From positions 1 to 64,000 of the forward strand of contig JAZRFM010000024.1 of the NCBI GenBank assembly GCA_045661345.1: a DNA stretch of 64,000 nt, given 5' to 3'. The position numbers and the translations under genes are program-made. The first letter of the stretch is position 1; every line of letters begins with the position of its first letter. Positions 48,313-57,781 of this stretch are shown in pieces. A model generated the notes under the pieces. It saw nothing but the letters and a program-made list of their open reading frames with translations. It had not been told where the DNA came from and searched no databases. The DNA comes from RUG12461 sp045661345. Lineage in GTDB: Bacteria > Bacillota > Clostridia > Lachnospirales > Lachnospiraceae.

Positions 48313-49122
48313 ATGAACGATCTGATGGAGATCATAAAAGGAAGAAAGAGCGTCCGTACCTATAACGGGGAACAGCTCAGTGAGGAGCACAGGAAGCTCC
48401 TGGAAGAATATGGAAAGGGCATCACGAATCCATTTGACATTCCGGTGGAATTTGTGCTGATGGACGCAAAGGAGTATGGGCTGTCAAGCCCTGTCCTGTC
48501 CGGAGAGAAGCTTTATGTTGCCGGCAAGGTGGAGAAAAAGCCCTGTGCCGATGTGGCATTTGGCTATGCATTTGAGAAGCTGGTGCTTTACGCATGGTCC
48601 CTTGGCATCGGAACCGTATGGATCGGCGGAACCATGAAGCGGGAAGTGTTTGAAAATGCTGTGGGGCTGAAGCCCGGAGAGATGATGCCCTGTGTAAGTC
48701 CCCTTGGATATTCTGCCGACAAAAAATCTCTGAAGGAATCCATGATGCGTAAGGGAGTCGGCGCGGATAGCAGGATAGCGGCTGAGAAGCTTTTTTTCCA
48801 GGAGAGATGGGGGAACCCGCTTACGCCGGATGATGACATGTCAGACATCCTGGAAATGGTTCGGTGGGCACCCTCTGCCGTAAACAAGCAGCCGTGGAGG
48901 ATCCTTTTTTCAGATGGTGTTTATCATTTTTACGAGAAGAAGGATAAAGGCTATGTAAGTGACAGTACCGGAGACCTTCAGAAGATCGATGTGGGTATCG
49001 CTCTGTGCCATTTTATGATGGGACTGGAAGAGCAGGGAAAACACGGCGCGATCTCAGTGAATGATCCGGGATTTGATATTCCGGGAGACGTGGAGTATAT
49101 TGCAAGCGTCAGTATAGAATAA
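48313..49122 (+). CDS. nitroreductase-family protein (TM1586-like)
   Basis: A 269-residue flavoprotein. R-K-S-V-R-T-Y near residue 11 is the FMN phosphate motif, L-G-I-G-T-V-W-I-G-G near 96-105 and W-A-P-S-A-V-N-K-Q-P-W-R near 184-195 are the other flavin contacts. The order of motifs is that of the putative TM nitroreductase group, in which the two halves are arranged as an internal duplication. It is directly coupled to the radical SAM gene, one base apart. Confidence 0.82.
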   Translation: MNDLMEIIKGRKSVRTYNGEQLSEEHRKLLEEYGKGITNPFDIPVEFVLMDAKEYGLSSPVLSGEKLYVAGKVEKKPCADVAFGYAFEKLVLYAWSLGIGTVWIGGTMKREVFENAVGLKPGEMMPCVSPLGYSADKKSLKESMMRKGVGADSRIAAEKLFFQERWGNPLTPDDDMSDILEMVRWAPSAVNKQPWRILFSDGVYHFYEKKDKGYVSDSTGDLQKIDVGIALCHFMMGLEEQGKHGAISVNDPGFDIPGDVEYIASVSIE

Positions 49123-49150
49123 AAAGGAGGATGACCGAGAGGTAGTCAGG

Positions 49151-49588
49151 ATGGCACAGGAATATGAACAGTTAAAACTGGAAAATCAGATTTGTTTTCC
49201 CATGTATGCATGCGCCCGAAAGATCGTAAACGCATACAACCCGTATCTGAAACCCCTGGGACTTACCTATACACAGTATATCGTGTTTTTGGTTCTGTGG
49301 GATAAGGAGAATGTGAATGTGGGGCAGCTGGGGGAGATCCTTCACCTGGACGCCGGCACATTGACTCCCCTCCTGAAGAGGCTGGAAAAGGAAGGGTATG
49401 TGACAAGGAGACGTTCCGAAGAGGATGAACGGGTCACCCTGATCAGCATCACAAAGAAGGGGAACGAGCTGAAGGAAAAATGTAAGGAAATACCGATGCA
49501 GCTTTCAAAAAACGGGTCATCACTGACAGAAGAAGAGGCACAGGAATTATACGTATTGTTGTATAAGTTTTTGGAGAAAGACAAGTGA
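49151..49588 (+). CDS. MarR-family regulator, OhrR-like redox sensor
   Basis: A 145-residue winged-helix regulator. The single conserved cysteine C15 in L-E-N-Q-I-C-F-P-M-Y-A is the peroxide-sensing residue of OhrR proteins; L-T-Y-T-Q-Y, L-D-A-G-T-L-T-P-L-L-K-R-L-E and D-E-R-V are the DNA-binding helix and wing. It most likely represses its own operon, through the palindrome at 46491-46516, until oxidised. The ribosome site is weak. Confidence 0.9.
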   Translation: MAQEYEQLKLENQICFPMYACARKIVNAYNPYLKPLGLTYTQYIVFLVLWDKENVNVGQLGEILHLDAGTLTPLLKRLEKEGYVTRRRSEEDERVTLISITKKGNELKEKCKEIPMQLSKNGSSLTEEEAQELYVLLYKFLEKDK

Positions 49589-49632
49589 TCCAAAATCAGG
49601 ATGATCGACTATAGGATACAGAATTATTGCGG

Positions 49633-49665
49633 AGACACCCGAAATTCATTTCGGGTGTCTGTGTT
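49633..49665 (+). terminator. perfect-stem terminator
   Basis: AGACACCCGAAA-TTCA-TTTCGGGTGTCT followed by GTGTTTTT. It ends the peroxidase operon. Confidence 0.92.
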
Positions 49666-49749
49666 TTTGCCTCAACAACTGAATAATATGGTAATATAGT
49701 GGGAGTGATCAACCGATCCAGATAGACAGTATTGAAAAAGGGAAGAACT

Positions 49750-50382
49750 ATGGATGAGCGGATCAGAAAGCAGCTGGATTTTGCACTGGAAATAGACAAA
49801 GAAAAGAGCATTTTTCGTCAGACCAGTCTTTCCGGAAAAGGAAGGAAGGAGAATGACGCGGAGCACGCCTGGCATATGGCGGTCATGGCATATCTTTTCC
49901 GGGAGTATTCCAACAAAGAAATAGATGTGGCAAAGACCATGCTGATGTGTCTGATTCACGACATTGTGGAAATTGATGCCGGCGATACCTATGCCTATGA
50001 TGAAGAAGGGAAAAAAACGCAAAAAGAGCGTGAGGACGCGGCAAAAGAAAGGATCTTTTCCCTGCTTCCGGAGGATCAGAAACAGGAACTGACGGCGCTT
50101 TTTGAGGAATTTGAATCCGGGGAGACGGCGGAATCCAGATTTGCGCGTGCCATGGATAACATGCAGCCGCTGCTGCTCAATGACAGCAACGACGGGAGCG
50201 ACTGGCGAGAACATCACACCTCCGCGGAGGCGGTTTATCAGAGGCACGCCAAAACAAAGCTCGGCTCAGAAAAGCTCTATGAAATCGCGGATCAGATCAT
50301 CAGGAAGCATATACAAAACGGCAGTCTGCAAAGTGGAAATAATCACTGTGAGGCAGGAAAAACATGCGACAAAGGAAAATGA
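49750..50382 (+). CDS. HD-domain nucleotidase (YfbR-like)
   Basis: A 210-residue HD hydrolase. Metal ligands are H in D-A-E-H-A-W-H-M-A-V, H-D in C-L-I-H-D-I-V-E-I-D and D in the M-D-N-M-Q-P-L segment, which match the 5'-nucleotidase YfbR/HDDC2 group. ATG 49750 has GGAAG and is preferred over the TTG at 49732. It overlaps the histidine-kinase gene by 19 bases. Confidence 0.87.
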   Translation: MDERIRKQLDFALEIDKEKSIFRQTSLSGKGRKENDAEHAWHMAVMAYLFREYSNKEIDVAKTMLMCLIHDIVEIDAGDTYAYDEEGKKTQKEREDAAKERIFSLLPEDQKQELTALFEEFESGETAESRFARAMDNMQPLLLNDSNDGSDWREHHTSAEAVYQRHAKTKLGSEKLYEIADQIIRKHIQNGSLQSGNNHCEAGKTCDKGK

Positions 50383-53300
50383 AAGAAGGAAAAAGTGTGA
50401 AATGGAGGCAGCTCCCACCGAATTTCAGCCGGAAATCCGCGCTGTTACAGTGGGGAATCTTTGCGGCTGCCTTCCTTCTGACGATCACAGCCGGCATACT
50501 GGGACTGGACTGGACCGGATTTAATGTCGTTCAGGTGGGGATGATCGGGATCAGCACCCAGTGTATCGTGTTCATGATTTTTGCCGGTTTGTTCGGATAT
50601 GTGGCGAGCATGACGGCATCCTTCGTGGTGTTTATGTATGCGGTAATCGTGAGACCGGAGGAGGCCTATCTCGCATCGATCTACCTTCTGGCATCCATCC
50701 TGTTTTCGATTGCGGGTCAAAAGCGCGTGTTTGCAAGCTGGAAAATGACCCTGCTGTTCTGGCCCATTGCGACCTGTCTGATGGCCCTGCTGTCGCTGAT
50801 GATGACAATGCTGCAGAGCTATACGTTTTCCCCCGATCAGACCTCCATGGCGGAAGGGTATTTGTTGCGGGTGGTTTCCCAGGTTCTGCAGTGCGGAGTG
50901 AGTACCTATGCGTGCCGCTTGTTTTTCGGCTATTGTCCGGACTGGATGAAGTCCAAGGTGGCACTCGGATTACTGTACTATAACCGTGAGTATGAAACGA
51001 ATGAGAATTATCGCAGATCCTTACGCAAGAATGTCATCAGCTCGAGAGTAACGGCTTTTATCCTGGCAGAGGCAGTGGTTCTTGTGGTTTCGGCCATCGC
51101 GTTTACGAGGATTCTGTTCCCGGATCTGCAACGCATGCAGGCCATGGGAAAACCGGATCCTCCCATCCAGATGGAGACAGAGACGGAAGCGGGAGAGGGC
51201 ACAGACTCCGGAACGGGTCTCGGCTTTATTGCAGGATTTGAGAACCGGGAAAACATGAGGGAACAAATCGAGAGAATGCTTCCCGAAATCGATCCGGATG
51301 CCTTCGTCTACAACGCATACAGCTATGCCTATATCATTAAAATGATCCTGATGCTGTTCTGTGTGTCGGTTCCGGTGGCTTCTTTTGTGAATGCTTATGC
51401 CCAGATACGGATAGCCGGTCCGATCAGCCGCATCTCCGATTACATGGTGCGTTTTTCCTCTACACCACGGAATGAGTTAAGAGATTGTGTGGATAATATT
51501 TATAAGCTGCAGATCGACACCCGCGATGAGATTGAACAGCTGTACCACGCGGTGGATCAGACGGTGCACGAGGTGACGGACATGATCGACCGGATTCAGG
51601 AAGAAGCGAAGCTGCAGGAGGATCTCAGGGTTGCACAGAAAGCGAATGAGGCCAAAAGCATGTTTCTTTCCAACATGTCTCATGAGATCCGCACACCCAT
51701 CAATGCCGTACTGGGGCTGAATGAGCTGATCCTGCGGGAGTCGGAGGAACCCGGTACCATCAAACATGCCGTAGATATCAAGAACGCCGGCAATTCTCTG
51801 CTTTCCCTTGTCAATGATATCCTGGACTTTTCCAAGATCGAGGCGGGGAGGATGGAGATTCTGCCGGTACAATATGAGCTCAGCTCCACCATGAATGATC
51901 TGGTCAATATGATCTCGACCAGAGCGGAAGAAAAGGAGCTGAAGCTTATCGTACACGTTGAGGAGAGCATACCGCATCTTCTATACGGGGATGAGATCAG
52001 GATCAAACAATGCGTGACGAATATCCTGACCAATGCGGTAAAATACACGGAAAAGGGATCCGTCACATTGAATGTCACCCACACGCCGCTTTCGGAGGAT
52101 GAAATAGCCTTGAAATTCCAGGTGGTGGATACCGGGATCGGAATCAGGGAAGAGGATCTGGAAAAGCTCTACTCCCCCTTTGAACGGATCGAAGAAATCA
52201 GAAACCGTACGATTGAGGGCACAGGGCTTGGTATGAGCATCGTGAAAAAGCTCCTTGCCATGATGGACACGAGACTTGTGGTCAGGAGCGTTTATGGGGA
52301 GGGCTCTGATTTTTCTTTTGAAGTAACTCAGAAAGTCTGCGATGCAGCGCCTATCGGCGATTTTGAGGAAAGCTACAACCGCGCCGTAGAGAATGCGGAG
52401 CACTATCAGGAGGCCTTCCATGCGCCGGATGCAAAGGTACTGATCGTCGACGATACAAAGATGAACCTGACCGTGATCGAAGGACTGCTTCAACAAACGA
52501 TGCTGCAGATTACCACGGCACAGAGCGGAAAAGAGACATTGGAGCTGACCGCAGCAGAAAAATTTGATGTGATTCTGCTGGATCATCGTATGCCCGAGAT
52601 GGACGGGATCGAGACACTGGAAGCATTAAGGAAGGCACAGTCAAATCCGAATATTGAAACCCCCGTGATCGCACTGACCGCAAATGCCGTGGCCGGCGCA
52701 AGAGAAATGTATCTGGAGGCAGGTTTTTCGGATTATCTTACCAAGCCCATTGATACGGAGAAGCTGGAAAAGACACTGGCTTCGTTTTTACCCCCCGAGA
52801 AGCTGATCTACCCGAAGGATCCCCGGTTTGCCATCCATTCCTCCCACAGGATCCCGGAGCAAAATGTCGATGCAAACGGTTATCTGAAAGAAAAAGGGGG
52901 AGGCGCACAAAATCCCCTTGTCCGGGAATCCAACCGGCAGACCCATGAGCTTCTGTTGAAGTGTGAGGGGATTGATCTGAAGGAAGCAGTGAAAAACTGC
53001 GGGAACGAAGGGATTTTGTATGATGCGATCAGGGAGTTTCTGATTGCACTTCCCACGAAATCCGCGCAGATCGAACAATATGCGAAGGAAAAGGATTTTC
53101 GCAATTATACGGTTCTGGTACATGCGCTGAAAAGCTCGGCACGGCTCATCGGCGCGAAGGAGCTGTCAGAGCAGGCGGCCTTCCTGGAAACCTGTGGAAA
53201 CGCACAGGATAAAGAGACCATCGAGGAGAAGACACCGGTGCTTCTGGCGTTGTATCGAAGCTATCAGGAGAAGCTTTCTTCCGTGAATCCGGTCACTTCC

Positions 53301-53519
53301 CGTAAGGAAATAAACCGTCCGGAGATCTCGGAGGAGGAGTTTACGGAAGCGCTGATGGGAATGAAGGAATTTGTGGAGGCGTATGATTTTGACAGCGCGG
53401 ACAAGATCGTGAAAATGCTGGAGGGCTACAAAATCTCATCGCCTCTTGATGAGAAGTATGCTAAGATAAAGGAACTCATGGCAGCAGTGGACAGGACGGC
53501 GCTTTTGGAGTTGCTCTGA
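50364..53519 (+). CDS. hybrid sensor histidine kinase with receiver and HPt domains
   Basis: A 1051-residue phosphorelay protein. The first 380 residues hold about six membrane helices (28-50, 55-76, 80-95, 97-118, 128-148, 222-250) and an extracytoplasmic loop of about 75 residues, then a helix at 325-345. HisKA is at about 430-500 (S-H-E-I-R-T-P, H440), the ATPase domain at about 540-660, a receiver at about 690-820 (D740 in L-L-D-H-R-M-P-E-M-D-G), and an HPt at about 890-970 (V-H-A-L-K-S-S, H920). The last 60 residues form an additional helical segment. The cytoplasmic partner is probably the tandem-receiver protein encoded next. The signal is unknown. Confidence 0.92.
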   Translation: MRQRKMKEGKSVKWRQLPPNFSRKSALLQWGIFAAAFLLTITAGILGLDWTGFNVVQVGMIGISTQCIVFMIFAGLFGYVASMTASFVVFMYAVIVRPEEAYLASIYLLASILFSIAGQKRVFASWKMTLLFWPIATCLMALLSLMMTMLQSYTFSPDQTSMAEGYLLRVVSQVLQCGVSTYACRLFFGYCPDWMKSKVALGLLYYNREYETNENYRRSLRKNVISSRVTAFILAEAVVLVVSAIAFTRILFPDLQRMQAMGKPDPPIQMETETEAGEGTDSGTGLGFIAGFENRENMREQIERMLPEIDPDAFVYNAYSYAYIIKMILMLFCVSVPVASFVNAYAQIRIAGPISRISDYMVRFSSTPRNELRDCVDNIYKLQIDTRDEIEQLYHAVDQTVHEVTDMIDRIQEEAKLQEDLRVAQKANEAKSMFLSNMSHEIRTPINAVLGLNELILRESEEPGTIKHAVDIKNAGNSLLSLVNDILDFSKIEAGRMEILPVQYELSSTMNDLVNMISTRAEEKELKLIVHVEESIPHLLYGDEIRIKQCVTNILTNAVKYTEKGSVTLNVTHTPLSEDEIALKFQVVDTGIGIREEDLEKLYSPFERIEEIRNRTIEGTGLGMSIVKKLLAMMDTRLVVRSVYGEGSDFSFEVTQKVCDAAPIGDFEESYNRAVENAEHYQEAFHAPDAKVLIVDDTKMNLTVIEGLLQQTMLQITTAQSGKETLELTAAEKFDVILLDHRMPEMDGIETLEALRKAQSNPNIETPVIALTANAVAGAREMYLEAGFSDYLTKPIDTEKLEKTLASFLPPEKLIYPKDPRFAIHSSHRIPEQNVDANGYLKEKGGGAQNPLVRESNRQTHELLLKCEGIDLKEAVKNCGNEGILYDAIREFLIALPTKSAQIEQYAKEKDFRNYTVLVHALKSSARLIGAKELSEQAAFLETCGNAQDKETIEEKTPVLLALYRSYQEKLSSVNPVTSRKEINRPEISEEEFTEALMGMKEFVEAYDFDSADKIVKMLEGYKISSPLDEKYAKIKELMAAVDRTALLELL

Positions 53520-53550
53520 GGCGCGGTTTCATGAAATGGAAAGGGAAAGT

Positions 53551-54327
53551 ATGAATAAAAGGATCTTTTTGATCACGGATCAGAAAAACAAGGGCTTTAT
53601 GATCAACGCCATTAAACAGGAGCTGACGGAGGAGGGATATGCCATCACGGAGTGTCTGCCGAATCCCACCGATCTCAGCAGACTGAAGGGGGAAAGCGGC
53701 GTCTATCTCGTATATCTGGATGGCATGGAAGGTACGGGAGAAAATGCGGATCAGATGCTCCTGTATTGCAAGGAACAGATTTTAGAGAATGAGATCGCGA
53801 TTGTGATCATCGGGAAACCGGACGATCTGTCATATGTATACCGCATCATTCCGGAGGATATGTTATCGGGTGTATTTTTGCGGCCGGTGAACGTCAAGGA
53901 GCTCGGAGAGAAGCTGGAATCCATTGTGCTGCAGGAAGAGAAGAAGACATCCAAAAAAAGGATTCTTGTTGTCGATGATGACGGAATGATGCTTAGAACC
54001 ATCAAAACCTGGCTGTCTGAGAAATATCAGGTCTTTATGGTCAACTCCGGCATGAATGCCATTACATTTCTTGCGAAAAACACAGTGGATCTGATTCTGC
54101 TGGATTATGAAATGCCGGTGACCACGGGGCCTCAGGTACTGGAAATGCTCAGGTCGGAATCCGCGACGAGCCAGATCCCGGTCATGTTTCTGACGGTCAA
54201 GGATGATAAAGAAAGCGTCATGAAGGTTCTTTCCCTGAAACCGGAGAAGTACCTTCTGAAGACCATGCCGCCGTCGGAGCTGATTGCCAATATCGATGAT
54301 TTTTTTGAGCAGCAGAAGCAAAAATAA
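53551..54327 (+). CDS. tandem receiver-domain protein
   Basis: A 258-residue protein with two receiver folds. The N-terminal one (about 1-125) has lost most phosphorylation residues. The C-terminal one (about 134-255) has V-V-D-D-D, D185 in L-L-D-Y-E-M-P and K in Y-L-L-K-T-M. There is no output domain. It may work as a phosphate sink or interact with another protein. ATG 53551 has GGAAAG and is preferred to 53536. It follows the hybrid kinase gene. Confidence 0.87.
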   Translation: MNKRIFLITDQKNKGFMINAIKQELTEEGYAITECLPNPTDLSRLKGESGVYLVYLDGMEGTGENADQMLLYCKEQILENEIAIVIIGKPDDLSYVYRIIPEDMLSGVFLRPVNVKELGEKLESIVLQEEKKTSKKRILVVDDDGMMLRTIKTWLSEKYQVFMVNSGMNAITFLAKNTVDLILLDYEMPVTTGPQVLEMLRSESATSQIPVMFLTVKDDKESVMKVLSLKPEKYLLKTMPPSELIANIDDFFEQQKQK

Positions 54328-54420
54328 TCCATGAGGGCCGGTGCCGGCGTCGTGATATGCAATGTCCGGACAGGAAGAGAAATGAGGTTTGTGAGAAAGC
54401 GGACAAACGGGATGGGAGAT

Positions 54421-55080
54421 ATGGGCAAAATCAACACGGTGATCTTTGATATGGATGGGACTGTTCTGAACACTTTGACGGATCTGGCCGGATCCGTCAA
54501 TTATGTTCTGGATCGATTCCATATGCCCAAACGTACGGAATCGGAATATCGACAGTTTTTCGGAAACGGCATCCGGTATGCCATACAATGCGCAGTTCCG
54601 GAAGGCACCCCGGAGGATCTGATAGAGCAGATGGTGCCGGTTTTCAGGGAATACTACGGGAAGCATTGGCTGGATCAGACAAAACCCTATGCCGGTGTGA
54701 CGGATCTGATGAAGCTTTTGTCAGAAAGGGGATACCGCCTGGCGATTGTTTCCAACAAGATCGATCCTGCCGTGAAAGCGTTGAATGAACGGTTTTTTTC
54801 GAAATATGTGCCGGTTGCCATCGGAGAAAAGGAAGGAATCAAAAGAAAGCCCGCGCCGGATACTGTGGAACAGGCCTTGCGGGAACTGGGCAGCACGAAA
54901 AAGGAAGCCGTCTATATCGGCGATTCGGAGGTGGATCTGCAGACCGCAAATAACGCCGGGATTCCCTGTATTTCCGTTCTGTGGGGGTTCCGTGACAGAT
55001 CATTTCTCAGGGAACACGGAGCGACGTTGTTTGCGGAAACGCCGGGGGATGTATCCGGCCTGATTCGTACCCTTTCTTAA
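54421..55080 (+). CDS. HAD-superfamily phosphatase, Gph/phosphoglycolate phosphatase-like
   Basis: A 219-residue HAD hydrolase. Motif I is I-F-D-M-D-G-T-V-L-N-T, the cap domain follows, motif II is I-V-S-N-K-I, motif III R-K-P-A-P-D and motif IV Y-I-G-D-S-E-V-D. This is the pattern of subclass IA phosphoglycolate phosphatases and pyrophosphatases. ATG 54421 gives the natural N-terminus; the frame extends upstream to 54331 without support. Its stop overlaps the PfkB gene on the other strand by four bases. Confidence 0.9.
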   Translation: MGKINTVIFDMDGTVLNTLTDLAGSVNYVLDRFHMPKRTESEYRQFFGNGIRYAIQCAVPEGTPEDLIEQMVPVFREYYGKHWLDQTKPYAGVTDLMKLLSERGYRLAIVSNKIDPAVKALNERFFSKYVPVAIGEKEGIKRKPAPDTVEQALRELGSTKKEAVYIGDSEVDLQTANNAGIPCISVLWGFRDRSFLREHGATLFAETPGDVSGLIRTLS

Positions 55081-56216
55081 GCATCCCTCTTCCCATCCGT
55101 TGATTTTTCCCACCCGTCAGCAATCCTTTTCCGCAATACGGGCAGCGGCTTTAATCCGGAAAGCGCATCATACGCCGATACACAACAAGCACCGGTTGCC
55201 GCGGCAAGCCTGATGCATTCCTCCGGTGTATCCCCTTCCAGCATGGCTGTCAGGTATGCCGCGATACTTGTGTCGCCGGCTCCCGTTCCCGACAGGATCG
55301 CATCCGGCCGGTACGACCTTTCAAACCCCTCTTTATTAGCCCAGATGTCCGGCTTCAGCCTGAGCTTTGGGGAGATCTGGCAGATGACGTCAGGTGGAGC
55401 GGTTCTGTAATACAGCCCCGGAGCACCGCATTTTATCATCAGCACCTTACAGCCTAGCTCCATACATTGGTCTGCAAGGGGTCTGATGTCACGATCCACG
55501 TCGATCACCTCCGTAATATCCCGATCCCCCGCGCGAACCTGCCATTCCCTGAACCGCCCGGTATCCAGCATAAAGCATAGTTCCTCAACACTGGGGACGA
55601 AAAAATCCACATACGGAATCACATTCTTTAAGATCTTTGTCCAATCCGCCTTGCCGGCCTCTGACTCAGGGTCTATGGCAGCCATGTCCAGCGAGGTTGC
55701 ACATCCGTTTTCTTTCGCCCTTTTAAAAAGCGCCGTCAGCTCCCGCCCATCTTCTTCATACATTCGCTTCATTAACGGCGGGTAGCCGAAGTGGAAAAGA
55801 TCTGCTTCCTGAAATGCGTTACCCGGTATTTCATCTGCACCGTAGGTATCATTGGCTCCCGGACAATGTAAAAAGATCCGGTCTATTCCGGGAATTGCCA
55901 GAACGACGCTGTAGGAAGACGGTTCCTTCTCGACTTTGATCATATCCCGGTCAGCATCATAGCGCTTGAGAATATTGCAGATCATTTCACCGATGTCGTC
56001 CTTCCCCACTTTTCCCATCAGCCTCACATCGGCGCCCAGGATTTTCATAGCCAGTCCGGTATTTGCAACGGAGCCGCCGGTGAAGATTGAGATTCCTTTT
56101 GTCTCGATCAGCTTTCCGGGCATCAGGATCTCGGACACTCTGCTTCTTCCGCTTTCGGGAAAAACAGGGGTCATATCAAGACAAATATGGCCTGCTGCGA
56201 TTACTTTTTTACTCAT
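55077..56216 (-). CDS. PfkB-family carbohydrate or nucleoside kinase
   Basis: A 379-residue ribokinase-type enzyme. The first PfkB signature is F-T-G-G-S-V-A-N-T-G-L-A-M (residues about 45-57) and the second S-G-T-G-A-G-D-T-S-I-A-A-Y-L (about 310-323), with the catalytic Asp in G-A-G-D. D-L-F-H-F-G-Y-P-P near 140 is another family element. The substrate may be a sugar or a nucleoside. It is oriented opposite to its neighbours and its start lies 46 bases from the CstA promoter, so the two promoters are divergent. Confidence 0.88.
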   Translation of the reverse strand: MSKKVIAAGHICLDMTPVFPESGRSRVSEILMPGKLIETKGISIFTGGSVANTGLAMKILGADVRLMGKVGKDDIGEMICNILKRYDADRDMIKVEKEPSSYSVVLAIPGIDRIFLHCPGANDTYGADEIPGNAFQEADLFHFGYPPLMKRMYEEDGRELTALFKRAKENGCATSLDMAAIDPESEAGKADWTKILKNVIPYVDFFVPSVEELCFMLDTGRFREWQVRAGDRDITEVIDVDRDIRPLADQCMELGCKVLMIKCGAPGLYYRTAPPDVICQISPKLRLKPDIWANKEGFERSYRPDAILSGTGAGDTSIAAYLTAMLEGDTPEECIRLAAATGACCVSAYDALSGLKPLPVLRKRIADGWEKSTDGKRDA

Positions 56217-56261
56217 CTCATGCCTGTCCTTTCTTCTAAGCTCCCGTAAAAATGATCATCT

Positions 56262-56290
56262 TTGCATAAATCTCATTACTTTCGTATAAT
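56262..56290 (+). promoter_or_regulatory. promoter of the cstA gene
   Basis: TTGCAT (56262-56267) and TATAAT (56285-56290) with a 17-base spacer. Its position rules out the long reading frame from 56262 and supports a start after 56300. Confidence 0.8.
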
Positions 56291-56336
56291 ACAAACTGTA
56301 AATGACATGACAGCAGCGGTGGAGGGAGGATTGACC

Positions 56337-57758
56337 TTGATTTCTCTTATTTTGTCTTTTGTTGTATTGATAGTGGGATTTCTTGTATACGGACGGATCA
56401 CCGAAAAAATATTTGCGCCGGATGATCGCAAAACACCTGCTATTGCCATCAATGACGGCGTTGACTGCGTGCCGATGAAGCCATGGAAGGCATTTCTGGT
56501 ACAGCTTTTGAATATTGCAGGGACAGGCCCTATTTTCGGGGCGCTGATGGGAGCCTGTTTCGGACCGGTCGTGTTTCTTTGGATTGTGTTCGGGTCTATC
56601 CTCGGCGGCGCAGTGCATGACTATATGTCCGGTATGATCTCGAGCCGTCATCGCGGAGCTTCCATTGCGGAACTGTCCGGCACTTATATTGGAAAAGTCG
56701 CGAAATGGGTGATGCGCATTTTTTCCGTGGTGCTGCTGGTATTGACGGGAACCGTTTTCGTTACCAGTCCCGCGGCGCTTCTCGATGATCTTATCCCGGC
56801 AACCCAGACCGATACCTTCTGGATTGTTGTCATTCTCTTATACTATGTGCTTGCGACACTGCTTCCCATAGACAAATTGATCGGAAAGCTCTATCCCGTA
56901 TTCGGCATCATTCTGATCATCATGGCCGTGAGTGTTCTGGGCGGTACGATTGCCGGCGGTTACAGGATCCCGGAGATCACCCTGCAGAGTCTGCATCCGG
57001 AGGGTCTTCCTGCCTGGCCCTTTATGTTTGTTACCGTCGCCTGCGGTGCGATCTCGGGCTTCCATGCCACCCAGTCTCCCATGATCGCAAAGTGTATCAT
57101 ATCTGAAAAACAGGGGCGCTCCGTTTTTTATGGAGCAATGATTGTGGAATCTGTGATTGCTTTGGTATGGGCTGCCGGAGGCGTTGCTTTCTACGGTACA
57201 ACGGATCTTCTGAATCAGGCAATCTCCACCCTGGGACAATCCGGTACGGTATATGAGATATGCAGAGATATGCTGGGGGTGGCCGGCGGTATTCTTGCGG
57301 TGATCGGCGTGATCATCTGTCCGATCTCTTCCGGCGATACAGCATTCCGCAGCGCCCGCCTGATTCTGGCAGAGATCACGGGACTGGATCAAAAAAAGCT
57401 GAAAAACCGGCTTATCATTACGCTCCCGCTGCTGGGCATCGGTGCGATCCTCACACAGCTGGACTTTAATGTGCTGTGGCGGTATTTCTCCTGGTCGAAT
57501 CAAACCCTTGCCATGATTGCTCTCTGGGTCGCGACGTCCTACCTGATCAAAGAGGGGAAGTATCGCTATGGTTCTTTCATCACGGCATTACCGGCAACCT
57601 TCATGTCTGCGGTCAGCATGACCTATATCCTGATGGCAAAAGAGGGATTCCGGCTTTCCGGATCCATTGCGTATCCGGTCGGGGTACTGTTTGCAACAGC
57701 ACTGTTTCTTCTGTACCTTGTGCTTCTGCGGAAAAAGAGGAAAGCAGCGATAGCATAG
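56337..57758 (+). CDS. cstA: CstA-family peptide/pyruvate transporter
   Basis: A 473-residue membrane protein of the carbon starvation protein family, with about twelve hydrophobic segments. Typical signatures are the N-terminal helix with Y-G-R-I-T-E-K, N-I-A-G-T-G-P-I-F-G-A, G-G-A-V-H-D-Y and the later G-A-I-S-G-F-H-A-T-Q-S-P. Members import peptides or pyruvate. The start is taken as TTG 56337 because GGGAGGA lies six bases before it; ATG 56307 would start only ten bases after the predicted transcription start. Confidence 0.87.
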   Translation: MISLILSFVVLIVGFLVYGRITEKIFAPDDRKTPAIAINDGVDCVPMKPWKAFLVQLLNIAGTGPIFGALMGACFGPVVFLWIVFGSILGGAVHDYMSGMISSRHRGASIAELSGTYIGKVAKWVMRIFSVVLLVLTGTVFVTSPAALLDDLIPATQTDTFWIVVILLYYVLATLLPIDKLIGKLYPVFGIILIIMAVSVLGGTIAGGYRIPEITLQSLHPEGLPAWPFMFVTVACGAISGFHATQSPMIAKCIISEKQGRSVFYGAMIVESVIALVWAAGGVAFYGTTDLLNQAISTLGQSGTVYEICRDMLGVAGGILAVIGVIICPISSGDTAFRSARLILAEITGLDQKKLKNRLIITLPLLGIGAILTQLDFNVLWRYFSWSNQTLAMIALWVATSYLIKEGKYRYGSFITALPATFMSAVSMTYILMAKEGFRLSGSIAYPVGVLFATALFLLYLVLLRKKRKAAIA

Positions 57759-57781
57759 CCCTCATGCGGCATTTCGGTTTT

